Origin: Pelagibacterium sp. 26DY04
Lineage (GTDB): Bacteria > Pseudomonadota > Alphaproteobacteria > Rhizobiales > Devosiaceae
Reading direction: 5' to 3'
DNA: 64,000 bases
Assembly: GCF_031202305.1 (NCBI RefSeq)
Contig: NZ_CP101731.1
Coordinates: 2,480,001-2,544,000, forward strand
Of the stretch, positions 59,136-64,000 are shown piece by piece (within the stretch, counting starts at the first letter, position 1; every line of letters starts with the position of its first letter). A program made the position numbers and the translations under genes. The notes below the pieces were generated by a model. The model was not told the origin of the DNA. It was given only the letters and a program-made list of their open reading frames with translations, and ran no database searches.

Positions 59136-59750
59136 CTAAGGAAACGGATTGGCGCTGGTTCCCAGAAACGCCTGCTCGCCCCACAATTGATTGATGCGGA
59201 TGTCGCGCCCGCACCCGACGCGATAGGCCTCGTAGTGAACCGGGTTGGTGACGTGGAAGTTCTGGTGGTAATCCTCGGCCGCGTAAAAAGGCGCCGCGTC
59301 CTTGATCTCGGTAACGATGGTCAGTCCGGTCTTCTCGGCCAATGTGGCCTTGCTCGCTTCGGCTGTCTGACGCTGCTCCTCATCGAGCGCAAAGATCGCC
59401 GTACGGTAGCTTTCGCCGCGATCGCAGAACTGCCCGCCCGCATCGGTCGGGTCCGTGGTGTGCCAGAAAACCGTCAACAGTTGCGCAAAGCTCACCACGT
59501 CCGGATCGTATTCGATCTCGACCACTTCATAATGACCGGTATCCTCATAGACGACCTGCTCGTAGCTTGGGTTTTCCACATGCCCGCCGGCAAAGCCCGA
59601 CGTCGTGGCGGTGACCCCTTCGACCTTGTCGAAATTGGATTCAACGCTCCAGAAGCACCCGCCGGCGAAAAGCGCCGTATCGGCGAAAGCCGGCGCACCG
59701 GCGAAAAGGCTCAAGCCGGCAAGGCCGAAAGCAATCAAAGTCCCGCGCAT
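59136..59750 (-). CDS. msrA: Peptide methionine sulfoxide reductase MsrA, exported
   Basis: 204-aa MsrA. The catalytic FAGGCFWSVES sequence (GCFW, about residue 33) and the family blocks GFAGGHVENPSYEQVVYEDTGHYEVVEIEYDP and EDYHQNFH (split) are present. An N-terminal signal peptide (MRGTLIAFGLAGLSLFAGAPAFA) places it in the periplasm, as in some Alphaproteobacteria, rather than the usual cytosol. The ATG at 59750 is preferred over the TTG at 59756. Repairs oxidised methionines; convergent to the tRNA region. Confidence 0.92.
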   Translation of the reverse strand: MRGTLIAFGLAGLSLFAGAPAFADTALFAGGCFWSVESNFDKVEGVTATTSGFAGGHVENPSYEQVVYEDTGHYEVVEIEYDPDVVSFAQLLTVFWHTTDPTDAGGQFCDRGESYRTAIFALDEEQRQTAEASKATLAEKTGLTIVTEIKDAAPFYAAEDYHQNFHVTNPVHYEAYRVGCGRDIRINQLWGEQAFLGTSANPFP

Positions 59751-59927
59751 GGGCAATCTCCTCTCCAGGGTAGACAGACTGGGCCCCGCTCAAGGCGCCG
59801 GCAAGTCAATCCGTCGTGAGGCCAGAGGTCGCAATGCTCTGGCAACCATTAATCCCAAATATGATGCGCCAATCGGTTCGGTTACAGTATATCTTCCGTA
59901 AGTGATCGACCTAGCGAGCCCAATACG

Positions 59928-60812
59928 ATGACAAGCTTGGTATCCCCGGGTGACAGAGTGCCCGGATCATGGAGCTTGCAACGCCTTGCGCTCGCCACCG
60001 CCTATTGGTTGCGCCCGCCGAGAGCGCGCTATGTGCCGTTTCTGGTCTGGAACCTCATCCGCGACAGGGTCGCCCCAACGCCCTCAATCCCTGACCCCGC
60101 CAGCATCCGCGACCTTCCACCGGGCTTTGCAGGCGTTGCCCACGACCTTTCCACGCCCACCGTGCTGGCGGCCATGGCGCGCGGTTTTTATCCGCAAGGC
60201 CATTGGGGCTCGATGAAATGGTGGTCCCCTCCCCAGCGGGCCGTCATGGATTTGAAGCACGTCCACATCGCCAAGCGCTTCCGCCGCACCATGCGCGGCA
60301 CCGATATGCGCGTCGCCTTCGATACCGATTTTGCCGGCGTTCTGGACGGATGCGCGGCCCCGCGCGAGGCTTCCCGCCTGCACCTCACCTGGATTACGCC
60401 TCAGGCGAAGGCGCTCTATAGCCGCCTCCATTCCGAAGGCCATGCCCATTCGGTCGAAATTTACGACGCGGACGGCACACTCGTTGGTGGTCTGTTCGGG
60501 GTGGCGGTCGGCCCGGTCTTTTCCGCGCTGTCGATGTTCCACACTGCCGACAACGCGTCAAAATTCGCCATCGTCAGCCTCTACCATCATCTGGCAAGCG
60601 CCGGCTTTACCGCCGTCGACCATCAGATCATGTCGCCATGGGTCCAAGCGTTGGGCGGCACGATCCTGCCGCGGGCCGAGTATGCAGCGCTCCTGAACAG
60701 CCCCGACATCTCCACGCTGGGCAATGGCTCATGGACCGCCAAATTCTCGCTCGCCGAAACGGCGGCGTGGGAGCCGGCGCAGCCGAGCCCCTCCAATGAA
60801 AAGAGCCGCTGA
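59928..60812 (+). CDS. Leucyl/phenylalanyl-tRNA-protein transferase-like protein
   Basis: 294-aa diverged member of the Aat family. Conserved blocks: YPQGHWGSMKWWSPPQRAVMDLKHVHIAKRFRRTMR, LHLTWITPQAKALYSRLHSEGHAHSVEIYDADGTLVGGLFGVAVG, and NASKFAIVSLYHHLASAGFTAVDHQI. The catalytic GESMF motif is replaced by ALSMF, and the protein has an N-terminal extension of about 80 residues. True Aat transfers Leu/Phe to N-terminal Arg/Lys of proteins (N-end rule). The changed motif means activity cannot be assumed. The stop codon lies inside the terminator hairpin with leuA. Confidence 0.75.
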   Translation: MTSLVSPGDRVPGSWSLQRLALATAYWLRPPRARYVPFLVWNLIRDRVAPTPSIPDPASIRDLPPGFAGVAHDLSTPTVLAAMARGFYPQGHWGSMKWWSPPQRAVMDLKHVHIAKRFRRTMRGTDMRVAFDTDFAGVLDGCAAPREASRLHLTWITPQAKALYSRLHSEGHAHSVEIYDADGTLVGGLFGVAVGPVFSALSMFHTADNASKFAIVSLYHHLASAGFTAVDHQIMSPWVQALGGTILPRAEYAALLNSPDISTLGNGSWTAKFSLAETAAWEPAQPSPSNEKSR

Positions 60813-60834
60813 CTCTTAATCAGCGGCTCGATCT
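60803..60834 (-). terminator. Convergent terminator of leuA, built from a tRNA-Lys anticodon-arm copy
   Basis: GAGCCGCTGA (60803-60812), loop CTCTTAA, TCAGCGGCTC (60820-60829): a perfect 10-bp stem. On the minus strand it is followed by TTTTCATTGG and lies just after the leuA stop. Nineteen bases in the middle (60808-60826) are identical to the anticodon arm of tRNA-Lys at 58993-59011. Confidence 0.7.
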
Positions 60835-60840
60835 CCATGC

Positions 60841-62388
<1,548 letters not shown>

Positions 62389-62479
62389 CTTGGATCTTCC
62401 TCTATCGGCCCCTGCGCGAACGTTTGGTGCAGCAGATCTGGGCCGGACAATCAGTTCTGTTCGGCTGTTGTGGCGCTAT

Positions 62480-62530
62480 CCCCTGACGACCCGTCCGCTT
62501 CACGTCGAGCGGACTGCCGGTGATCAGGGG
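62480..62530 (-). promoter_or_regulatory. Nested stem-loop between leader ORF and leuA
   Basis: On the minus strand, CCCCTGA (62530-62524, containing the leader stop codon) pairs with TCAGGGG (62486-62480). It encloses an inner 7-bp hairpin GTCCGCT/AGCGGAC (62514-62508 with 62499-62493). The first arm lies at the leader stop codon, so a ribosome stalled in the Leu tract or stopped at the end would interfere with the outer stem. No U-tract follows directly, so attenuation by a classical terminator is not shown. Confidence 0.45.
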
Positions 62531-62652
62531 CTGATAAGGAGGAGTAGAAGCGCAAGCGAGACCAGCAGCGCCGATCCAATAAGGATACGATCCTGCAAAG
62601 CCTTCTGCTTGCTGGCGGCTATGGCAATGGCGCGGTTGATACGACGGCGCAT
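62524..62652 (-). CDS. Leucine-rich leader ORF of leuA (42 aa), or tiny membrane protein
   Basis: ATG at 62652, SD CAGGA at good spacing. N-terminal part is basic (MRRRINRAIAIAASKQK); the C-terminal part contains eight Leu in 14 codons (ALLVSLALLLLLISP, using CTT, CTA, CTC and CTG) just before the stop. The stop codon is in the arm of the nested stem at 62480-62530, followed 135 bp later by leuA. That fits a leucine attenuator leader peptide, but the hydrophobic stretch could equally be one transmembrane helix. Both readings are kept open. Confidence 0.55.
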   Translation of the reverse strand: MRRRINRAIAIAASKQKALQDRILIGSALLVSLALLLLLISP

Positions 62653-62730
62653 TAGTCCTGCCTGGTTGCGTTCTATTTTTCTATCATGGGCAAAACTGGC
62701 GCGCCTTGCAACCCTGTTGGTCGGCTCGGC

Positions 62731-63162
62731 CTACCCAAAAGTGAAGGCGGCGGAAACGATCACCCCCAAAGCGCAGAGCGCCGCAATCCCGCCAATGCGC
62801 TCGATCCGGCCGCCCGCGCCGGTCTGGTCGGCACGCGCGCGGCGGAAATTGCCGCCGGCGGCGCCCAGCATTCCGCTGAGTGCCACGACAAATGCCAGCT
62901 TGAGCCAGAACCACGGGCCCAGCCCCACGAAAGCACCGAACCCGCCATATTTGGTGAAGATCATCACAGGGCCGCTGATCCAGTTGAGCCCCAGCCCGAT
63001 ATCGCCCAGAACGATCACCCGCTCGCCAAGCCGGGTGAGCCCCGGACTTCCTTCACCCCGCGCCAGAACGCCTCCGGCGCGCCATAGCACCAAAGTGGCA
63101 CCCACGATCATTGCCAGCCCGGCCAGATGCGCCGCAAGCAACAGGGAATTGACTATGCCCAT
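62731..63162 (-). CDS. Small integral membrane protein, 143 aa
   Basis: Four hydrophobic segments (NSLLLAAHLAGLAMIVGATLVLW; VLGDIGLGLNWISGPVMIF; FWLKLAFVVALSGMLGAA; IAALCALGVIVSAAFTF) with short loops. A CopD/DUF2269-like appearance (AAHLAGLAMIVGAT) is possible but not secure. The start MGIVNSLLL at 63162 is chosen because the first helix begins there. Transcribed towards leuA with 78 bp to the leader ORF. Confidence 0.7.
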   Translation of the reverse strand: MGIVNSLLLAAHLAGLAMIVGATLVLWRAGGVLARGEGSPGLTRLGERVIVLGDIGLGLNWISGPVMIFTKYGGFGAFVGLGPWFWLKLAFVVALSGMLGAAGGNFRRARADQTGAGGRIERIGGIAALCALGVIVSAAFTFG

Positions 63163-63238
63163 GATGTCCTCCCGAGACAGCCCTTGATGAGAGGTGGCTC
63201 CTCCATCTGCCGATGTCAACCGCAATGCCTTTAGAGAA

Positions 63239-64000
63239 TCACTCGTCCAGATCGATCACGCCTTCAGCGAAAATGACCGCCGGCCCGCCGATACCCGCAT
63301 GCTTGAGCACGCCGCCCTCGAGATTGAACTGCACGCCGATTTCGCTCGGCCGCCCCATCTCGCGCCCTTGCCGGACCTTGAGCCCGTGGTGCCCGTCGCC
63401 ATAACCGCCATACTCCGCAAGAAGCCCGATCAGGGCCGCAGCCGCGGAGCCCGTGGCGGCGTCCTCCCCGCTCCCATGAGCGATGTGGAACATCCGCGCC
63501 GCATAGTCATTGCCGCGCTCCTTCGGCGTCGGCGCAAACACATAGACCGAATTACGCTCGCCCGAAAACGTATCCGTCCATCCGCGCCGCTCGAGCTTGA
63601 TCCTTTCGAGCGCTTTCGCGTCGGCAAGAGGCACCAGATAGAAGGCGTTGCCGGCCGAATACTGCGCCGGCATCATGCCATCGCAGCCGATATCGCTCTC
63701 GGACAATCCCAGCCGCGCCGCGACTGCCGCGATATCGGTCAATTCCCCGGTCCGCCCGGGAAGCCTGGGCAGCGCGAACTTGGCCTCGCCGGTCCGCTTG
63801 TCGATTTTTTCCATCACGGCAGTGACATTGCCGACGCCCAGCTCCAGCCGCACCGCGCTCAACCGGTTCTGCAACCCCAGCAGCACGGCGGCCCCGACTG
63901 TGGGATGGCCGGCAAAGGGCATCTCATTGACAGGGCTGAAAATGCGCAGCGTCGCCGTGTTGCGCTCGACCTTGGGTGCGAGGACGAACACGGTCTCGGA
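63239..64000 (-). CDS. PhzF family epimerase/isomerase, 5' end cut by window edge
   Basis: About 253 C-terminal residues of a PhzF-type isomerase. The family block SETVFVLAPKVERNTATLRIFSPVNEMPFAGHPTVGAAVLLG is seen at the N-terminus of the visible part, and the acidic GEDAATGSAAAALIGLLAEYGG motif near the C-terminus. Sequence to the right edge is in frame, so the start lies beyond 64000. Function within the family (isomerase for phenazine or unknown metabolites) not defined. Confidence 0.88.
   Translation of the reverse strand, partial: SETVFVLAPKVERNTATLRIFSPVNEMPFAGHPTVGAAVLLGLQNRLSAVRLELGVGNVTAVMEKIDKRTGEAKFALPRLPGRTGELTDIAAVAARLGLSESDIGCDGMMPAQYSAGNAFYLVPLADAKALERIKLERRGWTDTFSGERNSVYVFAPTPKERGNDYAARMFHIAHGSGEDAATGSAAAALIGLLAEYGGYGDGHHGLKVRQGREMGRPSEIGVQFNLEGGVLKHAGIGGPAVIFAEGVIDLDE

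Overview
The window is GC-rich (roughly 60-65% by eye) and densely coded, with Alphaproteobacteria-type gene content: FliX, FlbT, FlaF, single-cysteine DksA, a siroheme/sulfite-reductase operon and a giant GPR-like polar protein. This points to Hyphomicrobiales, probably a Devosia/Pelagibacterium-like genus (inference from gene content and order; no 16S is present). No phage, transposase, CRISPR or plasmid gene was found.

Region 1 (1-23.2 kb) is flagellar. Leftward fliL-fliM-(DUF6468, cut by the edge) diverges from rightward flgF-flgG-flgA-flgH. After a non-flagellar insert (small acidic secreted protein, M32 carboxypeptidase, tiny membrane protein, ABC-F ATPase) come dksA and fliX, then flgI-flgJ(rod-binding)-flgN-like, a small orphan ORF, two long flagellins, flbT-flaF, a pair of tiny membrane proteins, and leftward flgE-flgK-flgL. 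The control DNA is legible. Three operons (flgF, flgI, flgE) have GG-N10-GC sigma-54 promoters, each with a CGGCA-N5-TGCCG palindrome about 120-150 bp upstream that resembles the Caulobacter ftr (FlbD) element. CtrA-type TTAA-N7-TTAA boxes sit before fliX and fliL and near the flagellins. This fits a Caulobacter-like cascade CtrA -> FliX/FlbD -> sigma-54, with FlbT/FlaF acting on flagellin mRNA. The leaders of flgF, flgH and flgI also share a hairpin with a GGGG loop followed by a second ACGGGGAA motif next to the start codon.

Region 2 (23.2-30.9 kb) holds housekeeping and accessory genes: a P-loop protein, metA, a VOC protein and divergent YafY-like regulator sharing a palindromic operator, the ycjX-ycjF membrane pair, a second small acidic secreted protein and a LysE exporter. 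Region 3 (30.9-37.3 kb) is a leftward sulfur-assimilation operon: cysG, DUF2849, cysI, a cysH-DUF934 fusion, a TrxR-like ferredoxin-NADP reductase and a [2Fe-2S] ferredoxin. A perfect 8+8 bp palindrome lies upstream. Region 4 (37.3-46.1 kb) has ycaQ, a second ferredoxin, an Hpt protein and a 1978-residue coiled-coil membrane protein resembling the Agrobacterium Growth Pole Ring protein, with more than 35 tandem 11-residue units and a perfect CtrA box in front.

Region 5 (46-57.3 kb) holds envelope and general metabolism genes: a glycosyltransferase, two UDP-diacylglucosamine-diphosphatase-like phosphoesterases around an MFS transporter, LysE, a GH3 (NagZ-like) enzyme, acs, GNAT, a flippase and a FemAB-like transferase. 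Region 6 (57.3-64 kb) holds a calcineurin-like phosphatase, tRNA-Lys(CTT), periplasmic msrA, a diverged aat, leuA with a leucine-rich leader ORF and nested stem-loop, a small membrane protein and a truncated phzF. Dispersed REP-like palindromes occupy many of the gaps.
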